A DNA stretch of 64,000 nt from an uncultured Pelagibacteraceae bacterium (GCA_902624195.1 CACNWV010000002.1:1-64000), one strand, 5' to 3'; numbered from the stretch's first letter, positions 1-9,654 are shown. The notes: a model not told the origin generated them from the letters alone. Numbers and translations are program-made.

Positions 1-42
1 TAAACCAGTATAAATTCTTTTTCTAAGATCAAGTTTAAGCAT
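1..42 (-). CDS. cdsA: Phosphatidate cytidylyltransferase, N-terminal fragment at window edge
   Basis: Only the first 14 codons are inside the window, reading MLKLDLRKRIYTGL. The ATG lies 2 bases after the uppS stop codon on the same strand. A short basic N-terminus leading into a hydrophobic stretch fits CdsA, the membrane enzyme that makes CDP-diacylglycerol, and the order frr-uppS-cdsA is the common bacterial one. The call rests mainly on gene order, because too little sequence is present to show a domain. Confidence 0.5.
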   Translation of the reverse strand, partial: MLKLDLRKRIYTGL

Positions 43-44
43 AA

Positions 45-713
45 TTAAATTGCCCCAAAATTTCTTTTTCTTTTATAATACTGTTTGATCACTTTTTTTA
101 AATCTTCAGTATTGAAATCTGGCCATAATTTTTTTAAAAAAAAGAGTTCTGAATAAGCAATTTGCCATAGCATAAAATTACTTAATCTTTTTTGACCTCC
201 CGTTCTAATCAATATATCAGGATCTGGCATATTGTTAGTATAAAGATTTTTTTCAAAACTTTTTATAGTAATTTTTTTTTTTGATTTATTAAAAGCACCT
301 ATAATTTCGTTTTTAGAACCGTAGTTTATTGCTAAGTTTACTGTAATTTTCCTATTGTTTTTTGTTAAAAAAGTAGTTTTTTTTAATGTTTTTTTTATAT
401 CAGACGAAAGTTTTTTTATATCACCAATGATGTTTATTTTAATACCTTGAGAGACAACACTTTCAATTTCGTCTGTAAAATATCTTTTGATAAGATGAAA
501 TAAAAAAGAAACTTCTTTTTTAGGTCGCCTCCAATTTTCAGATGAAAAAACATAAAAAGTTACTATCGGAATCTGAAGTTTAATTGAACTAGTGACAATT
601 TTTTTAACAGTATCAACGCCTTTTAAATGACCAAAATTTCTACTTTTGTTTTTTTTGATGCCCCAACGTCCATTGCCATCCATAATAAAGGCAATATGAC
701 TGAGTTTGTTCAT
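45..713 (-). CDS. uppS: Undecaprenyl diphosphate synthase (cis-prenyltransferase)
   Basis: This enzyme condenses isopentenyl diphosphate units onto farnesyl diphosphate to make the C55 carrier lipid for peptidoglycan and glycan synthesis. The N-terminus carries the family signature FIMDGNGRW, with catalytic Asp12 and Arg16, followed by RNFGHLKG (residues 25-32). The FSSENWRRP segment lies near residue 57, and the C-terminal DILIRTGGQKRLSNF block binds the diphosphate. The 222-residue length is slightly shorter than the usual 230-250. Its start overlaps the end of frr by 4 bases, so the two are probably translationally coupled. Cytosolic, membrane-associated. Confidence 0.96.
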   Translation of the reverse strand: MNKLSHIAFIMDGNGRWGIKKNKSRNFGHLKGVDTVKKIVTSSIKLQIPIVTFYVFSSENWRRPKKEVSFLFHLIKRYFTDEIESVVSQGIKINIIGDIKKLSSDIKKTLKKTTFLTKNNRKITVNLAINYGSKNEIIGAFNKSKKKITIKSFEKNLYTNNMPDPDILIRTGGQKRLSNFMLWQIAYSELFFLKKLWPDFNTEDLKKVIKQYYKRKRNFGAI

Positions 714-1270
714 ATCTGACTGATCTCTTTTTCTTTATTAGTTAGAACTTTATCAATAATTTCAATATTACTATCTGTTAGCTTTTGAATATTTTTTTCA
801 AAATTTTTATTTTGGTCTTCGGAGATAATCTTTTCTTTCAATTTTTTTTTTAATTCCTCGTTTGCCTCTCTTCTAATATTTCGTACAGCTATTTTTCCTT
901 TTTCTCCCATGCTTTTAAGAACTTTGATTAGCTCTTTTCTTCTATCCTCTGTTAGGTCTGGAATTCTCAATCTAATTATTTGACCATCTATCTGGGGGTT
1001 AATTCCCAGTTCTGATTTCTGTATCGAAGACTCTATAATATTAATATTCGCTTTATCCCAAACTTGAATAGAAATTAATCTAGCTTCAGGAGTACTAATT
1101 GTAGCTAATTGATCTATTGGCATCAGTTGACCGTATACATCAACTTTAATTGTATCTAGCATACTTGTGTTGGCTCTACCTGTTCTTAAAGTTGAAATAT
1201 CTTTTTTCAATGATTGAATACTTTTTTCCATTTTAGAAGAATAATTACTTTCATTGAATTCACCACTCAT
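710..1270 (-). CDS. frr: Ribosome recycling factor
   Basis: Frr splits post-termination ribosomes together with EF-G. The protein is a typical three-helix-bundle RRF of about 186 residues, with the conserved LRTGRANTSMLD segment and the RIPDLTEDRRKEL motif followed by NIRREAN. I place the start at the ATG at 1270 because GAAGGAG precedes it at good spacing and it lies 1 base beyond the tsf stop. An in-frame GTG 15 bases upstream (1285) would put the start inside that Shine-Dalgarno sequence. It sits directly after tsf with no pyrH between them, which is unusual. Confidence 0.96.
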   Translation of the reverse strand: MSGEFNESNYSSKMEKSIQSLKKDISTLRTGRANTSMLDTIKVDVYGQLMPIDQLATISTPEARLISIQVWDKANINIIESSIQKSELGINPQIDGQIIRLRIPDLTEDRRKELIKVLKSMGEKGKIAVRNIRREANEELKKKLKEKIISEDQNKNFEKNIQKLTDSNIEIIDKVLTNKEKEISQI

Positions 1271-1271
1271 T

Positions 1272-2138
1272 TTATACTCCTTCACCTACTTTGTATTTTA
1301 CAAAATCTAAAATATTAATTTTCTTACCTGATGAATTTTCTTTTAATACATCTGATACCTTTTTTTTAGGATCCATTATCCAAATCTGATTTAGAAGAGA
1401 ATTATCATCTAAAAATTTAGATATTTTTCCTTTTGAAATTTTCTCGGCAATTTCTTTTGGTTTTCCCGAATTTATGATTTCTTCATTTATAATTTCTAGT
1501 TCTTTGTCCACAATTTTTTTATCAATCCCATTCTTATCTATTGCTAGTGGGTTTGAAGCTGCAATATGCATGGCAATTTTTGATCCTAGATCATTATCTT
1601 TATTTTTTGAAACACCGTCAATTTTTACTATTGAAATAATTTTACCTATATTTTTTTCTATTGCCGAATGAACATAAAAAAAATTTGTACCTTGATTGTT
1701 ATCAAAAAATTGAGCTCGCCTAATAATTATTTTTTCTCCGATTTTTGCAATTAGATTAACTAGATTATCCTTTACAAGAATACCATTTTTCATCTTAGAA
1801 TTATTTAAATTTTCTAAATTACCTTTTGATAAAAAATTTATTTCTGAAAGTTCTTTACAAAAATTTATAAAATCATTATTTTTTGCAACAAAATCTGTTT
1901 CGCTATTAATTTCAATTATAGAAATATTACCGTCCAGCTCTTTTACCAAAGCTAATCCTTCCGAAGCTGTTCTACTCATTTTTTTTGATGCTTTAGCAAT
2001 TCCTTTTTTTCTCAAATATTCAATTGATTTTTCGATATCTCCGTTACTTTCATCTAAGGCTGACTTGCAATCTTTAAAACCGACTCCCGTCATTTCTCTA
2101 AGTTTTTTAATATTTTGTAATAAATCTTTGCCTGACAT
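1272..2138 (-). CDS. tsf: Elongation factor Ts
   Basis: EF-Ts exchanges GDP for GTP on EF-Tu. The N-terminal UBA-like domain is present (residues about 3-40, with the TGVGFKDCKSAL motif), followed by the EF-Tu contact motif NSETDFVAKN near residue 80. The 288-residue length is normal. It follows rpsB by 14 bases and precedes frr by 1 base, so rpsB-tsf-frr-uppS-cdsA reads as one translation/envelope operon. No clear Shine-Dalgarno sequence is visible before its ATG, suggesting coupling to rpsB. Confidence 0.96.
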   Translation of the reverse strand: MSGKDLLQNIKKLREMTGVGFKDCKSALDESNGDIEKSIEYLRKKGIAKASKKMSRTASEGLALVKELDGNISIIEINSETDFVAKNNDFINFCKELSEINFLSKGNLENLNNSKMKNGILVKDNLVNLIAKIGEKIIIRRAQFFDNNQGTNFFYVHSAIEKNIGKIISIVKIDGVSKNKDNDLGSKIAMHIAASNPLAIDKNGIDKKIVDKELEIINEEIINSGKPKEIAEKISKGKISKFLDDNSLLNQIWIMDPKKKVSDVLKENSSGKKINILDFVKYKVGEGV

Positions 2139-2152
2139 ATTAGGAGTGGTCT

Positions 2153-2902
2153 TTATTTTTTTTTCTTTTTTATTTCTGACTTATCGCTTGCAACTGCTTC
2201 TTTTTCCGAACCTTTAATAAATTTTTCAGCATCTTTGATCGTACTTCTTATTAGTTCGCAATAAAGATTTATTGACCTCCGCGCATCATCGTTTCCTGGA
2301 ACAGGAAAATCAATACCAGTAGGATCCGAGTTTGTGTCTAATACAGCAATTATTGGAATACCCAATTTTTTAGCCTCTGCTACGGCCAAAGACTCAACGT
2401 TAGTATCAATAATAAAGATAAGATCAGGTGTCTTTTTCATTTCAGATATACCACCTAAAGATCTTTTAAGTTTTTCTTTTTCTTTCCCAAATTTAATTAA
2501 TTCTTTTTTCGTAAAACCTAGATTCTCTTTTGAAAGCTGATCTTCAAGTTTTTTAAGTCTTTTAATTGAATTTTGTATTGTATTCCAATTTGTGAGCATA
2601 CCTCCTAACCATCTATAGTTAACAAAGTACTGATTAGTATCTTTCGCTAATTCACTCACTTGTTCTGAAGCTTGTTTTTTTGTGGAGACAATTAATAACT
2701 TTCCTCCACTTGAGATAACTTTGTGCACCTGAACTAATGCATTCTTTAAAAAATCAACAGTCTGAGTTAAGTCAATTATATGAATTGAGTTTTTTTCACC
2801 AAAAATGTATTTTTTCATTTTTGGGTTCCACCTTAGGGTTTTGTGGCCTAGGTGTACTCCGGCCTCTAAAAGTTGTTTTATATCTATTTTTGGTACGTTC
2901 AT
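2153..2902 (-). CDS. rpsB: 30S ribosomal protein S2
   Basis: S2 is a late-assembling small-subunit protein. Family motifs are clear: [19 protein letters not shown] at residues 11-29, [10 protein letters not shown] near 100, and [12 protein letters not shown] followed by [13 protein letters not shown] and FPVPGNDDA in the C-terminal half. The lysine-rich tail (residues about 230-249) is a common extension. It is the first gene of the operon, preceded by a 116-base leader with base-pairing potential next to the start codon, consistent with control of S2 synthesis at its own mRNA as known in other bacteria. Confidence 0.97.
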   Translation of the reverse strand: MNVPKIDIKQLLEAGVHLGHKTLRWNPKMKKYIFGEKNSIHIIDLTQTVDFLKNALVQVHKVISSGGKLLIVSTKKQASEQVSELAKDTNQYFVNYRWLGGMLTNWNTIQNSIKRLKKLEDQLSKENLGFTKKELIKFGKEKEKLKRSLGGISEMKKTPDLIFIIDTNVESLAVAEAKKLGIPIIAVLDTNSDPTGIDFPVPGNDDARRSINLYCELIRSTIKDAEKFIKGSEKEAVASDKSEIKKKKK

Positions 2903-3018
2903 AATTTTCCGGTTAATCCACCACAGCTATTCCATTAATGGACCGGTAGGGCAATACCCTTAAAACTGTGTGCGAAATTATTATCTGATATATACAAACA
3001 AGCTAAAAAATCAACCGC
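2903..3018 (-). promoter_or_regulatory. rpsB 5' leader with mutually exclusive hairpins
   Basis: This 116-base gap between dnaE and rpsB is long for this genome. On the minus strand it contains a GGG/CCC mini-hairpin (2949-2959) and a perfect 12-base palindrome TCCATTAATGGA (2931-2942). It also has CCGGT (2942-2946), which can pair with ACCGG (2909-2913) lying 7 bases before the rpsB ATG. The long-range pairing can extend through CCA/TGG and would then exclude the palindrome hairpin. A GATAAT (2980-2985) is a possible -10 element. A switchable structure that closes on the ribosome binding region suggests S2 autoregulation; this is inference from visible pairing only. Confidence 0.4.
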
Positions 3019-6000
3019 CTAAACAATTATTTTTGCTACATATTCCTTAGCTTTTAGAGCTTTAAAATGCTTTAAATCAAATTTACGATTATTTTGTAGT
3101 GAATAACTTGCTTTTTGATTTTTTTCTTTCACAACTAAATCAATTATGGTGTTACCTTCTTTGGATAAAATTTCTTTAATTTCATCAATTTTGAAATTTT
3201 CTTTTAATTCGATCGTCACTTTTTTATAAGGCTCATTTATTGCTTCATCTAAACTTAAAATTTTTTTTACAGTTACCCTTTTTTTTGTTGCGTCAGTAGC
3301 TGCTCTGTCTTTTTGCAAATTTAATATAAAAGACTCTGACTCTTTTAATTTATCTCTATTATTGATTAATATATCTGAGAATAAAAATAACTCAAATTCT
3401 CTTTTTTTATCACTAAACTTGATAATAGCATAAGGAGTTCCTTTAGAGCTCTTTTTCTCTTGGATTGACATTATTGTGCCTGCTACTAAACCCTCGTTTT
3501 TTTCTTCCTGAAAGAACTGATCATAAGAAATTATTCTTAATTGGTTAAATACTTCCTCGTATTCGTTTAATGGATGATTTGAAATGTAAAATCCTAATGA
3601 TTTAAATTCCTCAGTCAAAAGCTCTTTTTGTCTCCAAGCAACTGAAGGAAGGAATTCAAAGTCGTTTGACAAATTTTCATTATTTTCAAATAAACTTGTT
3701 TGATTATTATTTTTTTCCTCATTTACATTCTTAATTTTTTGAATAATCTTAGTTATAGAGTTAAAAATTTTATTTCTATTTGTTTCAAATTCATCAAAAA
3801 CACCAGCTTTAGTTAATCCCTCTAATTGTAATTTATTAACATCTTTAGGGTCTACTCTATTAATGAAATCTATTAAAGATTTAAATTTTCCATTACTTTC
3901 TCTTTCTTTAATTATATTTGAAATAGCTTCGAAGCCAACATTTTTAATTGCACCAAGACCGTAAAATATTTTTCCATCAATTGCTTTAAATTCTGCGAAA
4001 CATTTATTTATTGAGGGTTTAATAATTTCAATTTTTAATCTCTTTAATTCTTCTACAAATTCTCTAAGTTTTGAAGTATTGGTCAACTCGGTAGACATAG
4101 TTGCAGCTATAAAATCTTCTTTATAATAAGTCTTAAGATATGCTGTTTGATAAGCAATTAGCGCGTAAGCTGCTGCGTGACTTTTGTTAAAACCATATTG
4201 AGCAAAAGGTTCAATTTTTGTAAAAACGTAATTTGCAACGTCTTTAGTAATTCCATTTTTTATAGCCCCGTTAATAAATCTTTCCTTTTGTTTATCTAAC
4301 TCAGCTTTTTTCTTTTTTCCCATTGCTCGTCTCAGAATATCAGCTTCACCTGCAGTAAATCCTGCCAAAGTTTGTGCAATTTGCATTACTTGCTCTTGAT
4401 ATATTATTATTCCATAAGTTGGTGTTAGAATTTCTTTGAGTACAGGGTGTATATAATCAGGTTCTTTTAAACCATTTTTACAATCATTATAGATTGGAAT
4501 ATTGCTCATAGGGCCGGGTCTATAAAGGGCCACTAGTGCAATTATGTCATCAAATTTGTTTGGTTTCATTTGTTTAATTGACTCTCTCATCCCTGCACTC
4601 TCAAGTTGGAACAAACCTGTTGTTTCGCCTGTAGATAAAAGAGAAAATACTTTTTCATCGCTTTGGTTAATTTTGCTTATATCTAAATTTATTTTTTTTA
4701 CCTTCAGTCTTTTAAGAGTTTTGTCTATAACCGTGAGCGTTTTAAGTCCTAGTAGATCAAATTTTACTAAACCTGCATTTTCAGACGAATACATATCGTA
4801 TTGAGTTGAGGGTAAAATTAGATTAGAACTATGATCAACATAAAGTGGGAATTGTTCTGCAAGTTTATCTCCTGCGATTACCACTCCAGCAGCATGTGTT
4901 GCCATATTTCTATTTAACCCTTCAAGTTTTAGAGATAATTCTAACAGCTTTTGGATTTTTGGATTATTTTTAATTTCTTCTTTAAATCTTGGTTCTCTGT
5001 CAATGGACTCTTGTAAAGTCAAAGGTCGTGAGGGATCAAAAGGGACCATTTTACAAATTTTATCTACATATCCATATGGGAGACCTAAAACTCTGCCCAC
5101 ATCTCTTAAAGCCATTCTAGCTTTTAATTTTCCAAATGTGATTATATGTGCGACTCCATCAGTATATTTCCTCTTTAGGTACTCAAAAACTTGATCTCTT
5201 TTCTCTTCACAAAAATCTATATCAAAGTCAGGCATTGAAATTCTGTCAGGATTTAAAAACCTTTCAAAAATTAAATCATACTCAATTGGATCAAGATCTG
5301 TGATATCTAAACTGTAAGCTACAAGAGATCCAGCGCCAGACCCCCTTCCAGGTCCAACTGGGATAGCATTTCGCTTAGCCCATTTAATATAATCTGAGAC
5401 AATTAAAAAATAGCTTGCGTAATCCATTGAATTAATAATATTTAATTCGTGTTCTAGCCTATCTTCATAAATTTCATTTATTTGGTCTTTAGTTTTTAAT
5501 GTATTTTTTTTTGAGATAAAATTATCAATTCTATTTCTTAATCCACTTTTAGCTTGCTTCAAAAGTTCTTTCTCCGGTGAAAAGTTTTGATTTTTAGCGA
5601 CTGAGGGCAAAATAGGTTTTGATTTTTTTGGTTTAAAATTAAATCTTAGATAAAAGTTATAGTTATTCTCTAAAGCCTCAGGAATATCAGAATAAAGATT
5701 TTTTATATCTTCATTTTTTTTTAAAAAATGTTGATCACTATATCGAAACCTATTGGCATCACTAACAAAATTTTTTTCTCCAATACATATTAAAGCATCA
5801 TGTGCCTCGTACATGTCTGGATTTAAATAATAGATTTCTTGTGAGGCAATTAATGGAATATTTAATGAATGAGAAGCATTTAATATGTAATGTTCAAAGT
5901 TTTTCTCATTTTGCTCATTATGTCTTTGAATTTCGAAATATATCCTATCATTAAAACTGTTTTTCAAGGTTTTTATTGTTTCCTCAAAAATTTTTAATTT

Positions 6001-6435
6001 ATTTGATTGGAATAATTTTCCAAAAAAGTCTCTATGATTACCTGTCAATAAGATAAGATCTTTATTATTATTTAATAAATCTTTCAAATCACAAGCCGGA
6101 TCTTCTATTGCATCACTTTTCAAATAGCTCATTGAAGAAAGCTTAGTTAAATTTTTATAACCTTCTTCAGACTTTGCGTAGAGAGTGATTTTGCCAACAA
6201 TATTTTGCTCTCTTAAATTAATTTGGGTACCTATAATTGGATGTGTTCCAACTTTTGATAATTTTTCTGAAAATTCAAGGGCCCCACATAAATTATGGCT
6301 ATCAGCAAGACCAAGGCATTTAATTTTATTTTTTTTACAATATTCAGCAAGATCATCTATTTTTATTGCTCCTTCGCAAATAGAATATTGTGTATGAATT
6401 TTTATATTATTAAAAATTTTTTCACTTATTTGCAT
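3019..6435 (-). CDS. dnaE: DNA polymerase III alpha subunit
   Basis: DnaE is the replicative DNA polymerase catalytic subunit. The N-terminal PHP domain starts with HTQYSICEGA and LADSHNLCGALEF. The polymerase core has VGPGRGSGAGSLVAY near residue 365 and the catalytic aspartates in PDFDIDFCEEKRDQVFEY near 405. GLFQLES and the helix-hairpin-helix and OB-fold regions follow. The length, about 1138 residues, is normal. I chose the ATG at 6435; a GTG two codons upstream is also in frame. Either start overlaps the end of lolD by 14-20 bases. Confidence 0.97.
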   Translation of the reverse strand: MQISEKIFNNIKIHTQYSICEGAIKIDDLAEYCKKNKIKCLGLADSHNLCGALEFSEKLSKVGTHPIIGTQINLREQNIVGKITLYAKSEEGYKNLTKLSSMSYLKSDAIEDPACDLKDLLNNNKDLILLTGNHRDFFGKLFQSNKLKIFEETIKTLKNSFNDRIYFEIQRHNEQNEKNFEHYILNASHSLNIPLIASQEIYYLNPDMYEAHDALICIGEKNFVSDANRFRYSDQHFLKKNEDIKNLYSDIPEALENNYNFYLRFNFKPKKSKPILPSVAKNQNFSPEKELLKQAKSGLRNRIDNFISKKNTLKTKDQINEIYEDRLEHELNIINSMDYASYFLIVSDYIKWAKRNAIPVGPGRGSGAGSLVAYSLDITDLDPIEYDLIFERFLNPDRISMPDFDIDFCEEKRDQVFEYLKRKYTDGVAHIITFGKLKARMALRDVGRVLGLPYGYVDKICKMVPFDPSRPLTLQESIDREPRFKEEIKNNPKIQKLLELSLKLEGLNRNMATHAAGVVIAGDKLAEQFPLYVDHSSNLILPSTQYDMYSSENAGLVKFDLLGLKTLTVIDKTLKRLKVKKINLDISKINQSDEKVFSLLSTGETTGLFQLESAGMRESIKQMKPNKFDDIIALVALYRPGPMSNIPIYNDCKNGLKEPDYIHPVLKEILTPTYGIIIYQEQVMQIAQTLAGFTAGEADILRRAMGKKKKAELDKQKERFINGAIKNGITKDVANYVFTKIEPFAQYGFNKSHAAAYALIAYQTAYLKTYYKEDFIAATMSTELTNTSKLREFVEELKRLKIEIIKPSINKCFAEFKAIDGKIFYGLGAIKNVGFEAISNIIKERESNGKFKSLIDFINRVDPKDVNKLQLEGLTKAGVFDEFETNRNKIFNSITKIIQKIKNVNEEKNNNQTSLFENNENLSNDFEFLPSVAWRQKELLTEEFKSLGFYISNHPLNEYEEVFNQLRIISYDQFFQEEKNEGLVAGTIMSIQEKKSSKGTPYAIIKFSDKKREFELFLFSDILINNRDKLKESESFILNLQKDRAATDATKKRVTVKKILSLDEAINEPYKKVTIELKENFKIDEIKEILSKEGNTIIDLVVKEKNQKASYSLQNNRKFDLKHFKALKAKEYVAKIIV

Positions 6436-7111
6436 TAACACGTTTTATATGACCATCAGAAATAAACAACTTGTAATCAGCCCTGTTAGCAAGTTCTCTA
6501 TTATGAGTTGCAAAAATTATTGTTTTTTTCAATTTTTTTAATTTCATAAAAAGAGAGAATATTTCTTTAGAAGTTTTGAAATCCAAGTTGCCAGTTGGTT
6601 CATCTGCTAAAATTAAGCTCGTTTCAGAAATTAATGCTCTTGCTATTGCTACTCTTTGTTGCTCTCCTCCTGATAATTCACTTGGAAAATAATTTGCTCT
6701 ATTATGAATCTTAACATCTTTAAGAATTTTTTTTGCTTTTTCTAAAACACTTTTATCCTTTTCACCCCTAATGATTAAAGGCATTTTAATATTTTCAATC
6801 GCAGAAAAATCATTAAGTAAATTGTTGTCTTGAAATATTATAGAAACACTTTTTCTTCTTAATTCATCTTTCTCTTTACTAGAAATATTTTTAATTTCTT
6901 TGCCATTTATTTTTATCTTTCCTTTAGTGGGTTCATCTAAAAGTGCAAGGAGATGTAATAAAGATGATTTACCCGAACCTGAGGGGCCAACTAGAGCTAC
7001 GAGTTCTCCCTTCTTAATTTTTAAGTTAAAATCCTCAAATAATGTTACTGATCCGTTTGCATGATCAAAGCTTTTTTTTAAATTTGTAGTTTCTAATAAA
7101 ATTTTATTCAT
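6422..7111 (-). CDS. lolD: Lipoprotein-releasing ABC transporter ATP-binding protein
   Basis: LolD powers release of outer-membrane lipoproteins from the inner membrane to LolA. The sequence has Walker A GPSGSGKSS (residues about 42-50), signature LSGGEQQRVAIARAL and Walker B LILADEPTGNLD, followed by a switch histidine in ATHNRELA. The length of 229 residues is typical. Its start overlaps the end of the membrane subunit gene lolC by 8 bases. The MacB/LolD/FtsE branch cannot be separated by motif alone; the adjacent LolC-type permease decides the name. Confidence 0.93.
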   Translation of the reverse strand: MNKILLETTNLKKSFDHANGSVTLFEDFNLKIKKGELVALVGPSGSGKSSLLHLLALLDEPTKGKIKINGKEIKNISSKEKDELRRKSVSIIFQDNNLLNDFSAIENIKMPLIIRGEKDKSVLEKAKKILKDVKIHNRANYFPSELSGGEQQRVAIARALISETSLILADEPTGNLDFKTSKEIFSLFMKLKKLKKTIIFATHNRELANRADYKLFISDGHIKRVNANK

Positions 7112-8336
7112 ACCGCAATGACCTAAACGTATCCATTTTTGAAATTCTTATCACTGGTAAATATGAAGCTAAAGCAGAGATTATCAATGAAATGATAAAA
7201 ATTATCATTATAGAGTTAAAATTTACTTCACTTGGTAGTTTCTCTAAGAAATAAATATCTGACGGAAAAATTTCAAAATTGAAAAGAGTTGACAATAAGA
7301 TTCTTAATTTTTCAATGTTAATAGAGAATAATATCCCAATGATTATACCGCTGATTGTAGCAAAAAAACCGATAGTTAAACCTGTTAAAAAAAAAATTTT
7401 TTTTATAGATTTATTGCTCAACCCTAAGGTTTTTAGAATCGCTATTTCCTTGGTTTTATTTTTAATTAATATTGTTAAACCAGAAATTATATTAAATGCA
7501 GCTACAATAACTATCAGAGAAAGTATTACAAACATCACGTTTCTCTCTACTTTTAAAGCGCTAAATAATGACTTATTTAAATCTGACCAAGAGTAAATAA
7601 AATAGTTTTGATTAATTTTTTGTAGTTTATTTTTGTAAGAATTAGCTTTTAAAGGATCTTCTAAATATAATTCAATATTCTGATCCGAATAATCTTTATC
7701 AAATATTGATAATGCATTTTCAATATCTAAAAAAATTACATTTTGATCGAATTCTAAAAAACCTGTATTGAATATCCCTGCAACTTTAAAAATTTCCTGT
7801 TTAGGTAAATTTCCTAAAGGAGTTGTAACGAAAGCTGATGACATCAAGCTCAAAGAGTCTCCTTTTTTTAAATTTAAATTAAATGCTAGCTCAGAGCCTA
7901 TAAAAATATTGTTAGAATTTAATTCATCTAGATCTCCATTAGAAACAAATTTACTAAAAAAATTTATTGTATTTTTCTCTTCTTTACTTACCCCTCTCAA
8001 TATCACGCCTTTTGCATTGTCATTGCTAATTATAATCCCCTCGCCAGAGTAAGACTTACTTAAGCTTACATTGCTAAAATCCATTTTAATTTGGGCGATG
8101 AAACTATCATCAATTTTAAATCCATTTGGCTGAATTACTATATGTGGATTTAAACCTAAAATTTTTTTAGTTAAGTCGGTTTTGAAACCATTCATAACAG
8201 ACATAACAATTATCAAAATTGCTACACCTAACATAATACCAAGAAAAGAAAAAATTGAAATAATTTTTAAAAAACCCTCTTTTTTTTTAGGTCGAAGATT
8301 TCTTAAGGAAATAAGTCTCTCAGCTTTAGTAAACAA
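7104..8336 (-). CDS. lolC: Lipoprotein-releasing system membrane protein LolC/LolE family
   Basis: This is the transmembrane subunit of the lipoprotein release complex. The 410-residue protein has one N-terminal membrane segment (about 22-47), a large periplasmic domain, and three C-terminal segments (about 268-292, 313-342 and 372-395), the FtsX/LolC layout. The N-terminus (RLISLRNLRPKKKEGFLKIIS) matches the family. Only one such gene is present beside lolD, so the complex may be a homodimer of this subunit, as in bacteria with a single LolF-type protein. It lies 4 bases after proS. Confidence 0.92.
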   Translation of the reverse strand: MFTKAERLISLRNLRPKKKEGFLKIISIFSFLGIMLGVAILIIVMSVMNGFKTDLTKKILGLNPHIVIQPNGFKIDDSFIAQIKMDFSNVSLSKSYSGEGIIISNDNAKGVILRGVSKEEKNTINFFSKFVSNGDLDELNSNNIFIGSELAFNLNLKKGDSLSLMSSAFVTTPLGNLPKQEIFKVAGIFNTGFLEFDQNVIFLDIENALSIFDKDYSDQNIELYLEDPLKANSYKNKLQKINQNYFIYSWSDLNKSLFSALKVERNVMFVILSLIVIVAAFNIISGLTILIKNKTKEIAILKTLGLSNKSIKKIFFLTGLTIGFFATISGIIIGILFSINIEKLRILLSTLFNFEIFPSDIYFLEKLPSEVNFNSIMIIFIISLIISALASYLPVIRISKMDTFRSLRYE

Positions 8337-8340
8337 TGTT

Positions 8341-9654
8341 TTAAGTTTTTATTTTTGATTTAATATTATCAAGACTTAATAATTCACTTTTTAAATTTAG
8401 TTCCTTAAATTCTAAATTGCTACCTTCAGATTTTGATCCAACTATTATTTGATAAGGAACTCCAATTAAGTCGTGCTTTTTAAATTTATTAGACATATTT
8501 TCATCAACATCATCTAACAATACGTCAATATTTTGTTTTTTTAAATCCTTATAAATTTTCTCTGCTTTTTGTAAGTTTTCTTTGTTATTTTTACTAATAC
8601 TAGGAATTATCACTACATCAAAAGGCGATATTGATTTTGGCCATTTCATGACATCGTTATTGTAGTTAGCCTCGATGGTAGCAGCAACAAGTCTAGATAC
8701 TCCAATTCCGTAAGAACCCATTTTGACAGAAATTTTTTTTCCCTCCTTATCATCAATCATACAATTCATTGGAATGGAATATTTGTCACTAAAATAAAAA
8801 ATATGGCCAACTTCAATTCCTTTAGCTATTACTTGATTTTTTTTTTCTACTTTCTTATCAAAATCATCTTTATCAAATTTTTCATCTGTTGCTGTATATA
8901 TTTGGGTAAAATCTTCCCTCATTTTCTTTAGTGATAGGTCATTAAATTTATAATTTTTCAAGTTTATTTCAAAAATTTTTTTGTCGGTATATATTTTGCT
9001 TTCTCCAGTATCTGCTAGAATAATAAATTCATGAGAAAGATCTCCTCCAATTGGTCCAGTTTCTGCTGACATTGGTATTGCTTTTAAACCTAATCTGTTA
9101 AAAGTTTTTAAATAAGAAAAAAACATTTTGTTATAAGATTTTTTAGCTTCTTCATCAGATAAATCAAAAGAGTATGCATCTTTCATATAAAACTCTTTAC
9201 ATCTCATAACTCCGAATCTTGGTCTTATTTCATCTCTAAATTTCCATTGAATATGATAAAGAATTTGTGGAAGAGATTTGTATGACTTAATGCTTGATCT
9301 GAAAACGTCTGTTATTAATTCCTCATTAGTTGGACCATAAAGCATTTCACGACCTTGGCGATCTGTTATTCTTAACATCTCTTCTCCATAATCATCGTAC
9401 CTTCCGCTCTCTTTCCATATTTCTGAAGATTGAATTGTTGGCATTAACATTTCCTGGGCTCCTACTGAATTCTGTTCCTCTCGAACAATTTTTTCTATTT
9501 TTTTCATTACTTTGAATCCAAGAGGTAACCATGAATATATTCCTGCTGAAGATTGTTTTATCATGCCTGTTCTTAGCATTAGTTGATGAGATTTTATCTT
9601 GGCCTCTGCAGGGAGATCTTTAGTTATAGGAATAAATAATTTTGAAAGATACAT
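8341..9654 (-). CDS. proS: Prolyl-tRNA synthetase, short form without editing insertion
   Basis: ProS charges tRNA-Pro. Class II motifs are visible: RTGMIKQSSAGIYSWLPLG (residues about 28-46), motif 2 around FRDEIRPRFGVMRCKEFYMKDAYSF, and motif 3 around MGSYGIGVSRLVAA. A C-terminal anticodon-binding domain covers about 340-437. At 437 residues it is the short alphaproteobacterial type that lacks the INS editing domain between motifs 2 and 3. It starts at the stop codon of the DUF1467 gene. Confidence 0.96.
   Translation of the reverse strand: MYLSKLFIPITKDLPAEAKIKSHQLMLRTGMIKQSSAGIYSWLPLGFKVMKKIEKIVREEQNSVGAQEMLMPTIQSSEIWKESGRYDDYGEEMLRITDRQGREMLYGPTNEELITDVFRSSIKSYKSLPQILYHIQWKFRDEIRPRFGVMRCKEFYMKDAYSFDLSDEEAKKSYNKMFFSYLKTFNRLGLKAIPMSAETGPIGGDLSHEFIILADTGESKIYTDKKIFEINLKNYKFNDLSLKKMREDFTQIYTATDEKFDKDDFDKKVEKKNQVIAKGIEVGHIFYFSDKYSIPMNCMIDDKEGKKISVKMGSYGIGVSRLVAATIEANYNNDVMKWPKSISPFDVVIIPSISKNNKENLQKAEKIYKDLKKQNIDVLLDDVDENMSNKFKKHDLIGVPYQIIVGSKSEGSNLEFKELNLKSELLSLDNIKSKIKT

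Noticed and set aside
1271-1285. frr start at the GTG at 1285
   Set aside because: The stretch overlaps the Shine-Dalgarno GAAGGAG that serves the ATG at 1270, and RRF proteins do not need the extra residues.
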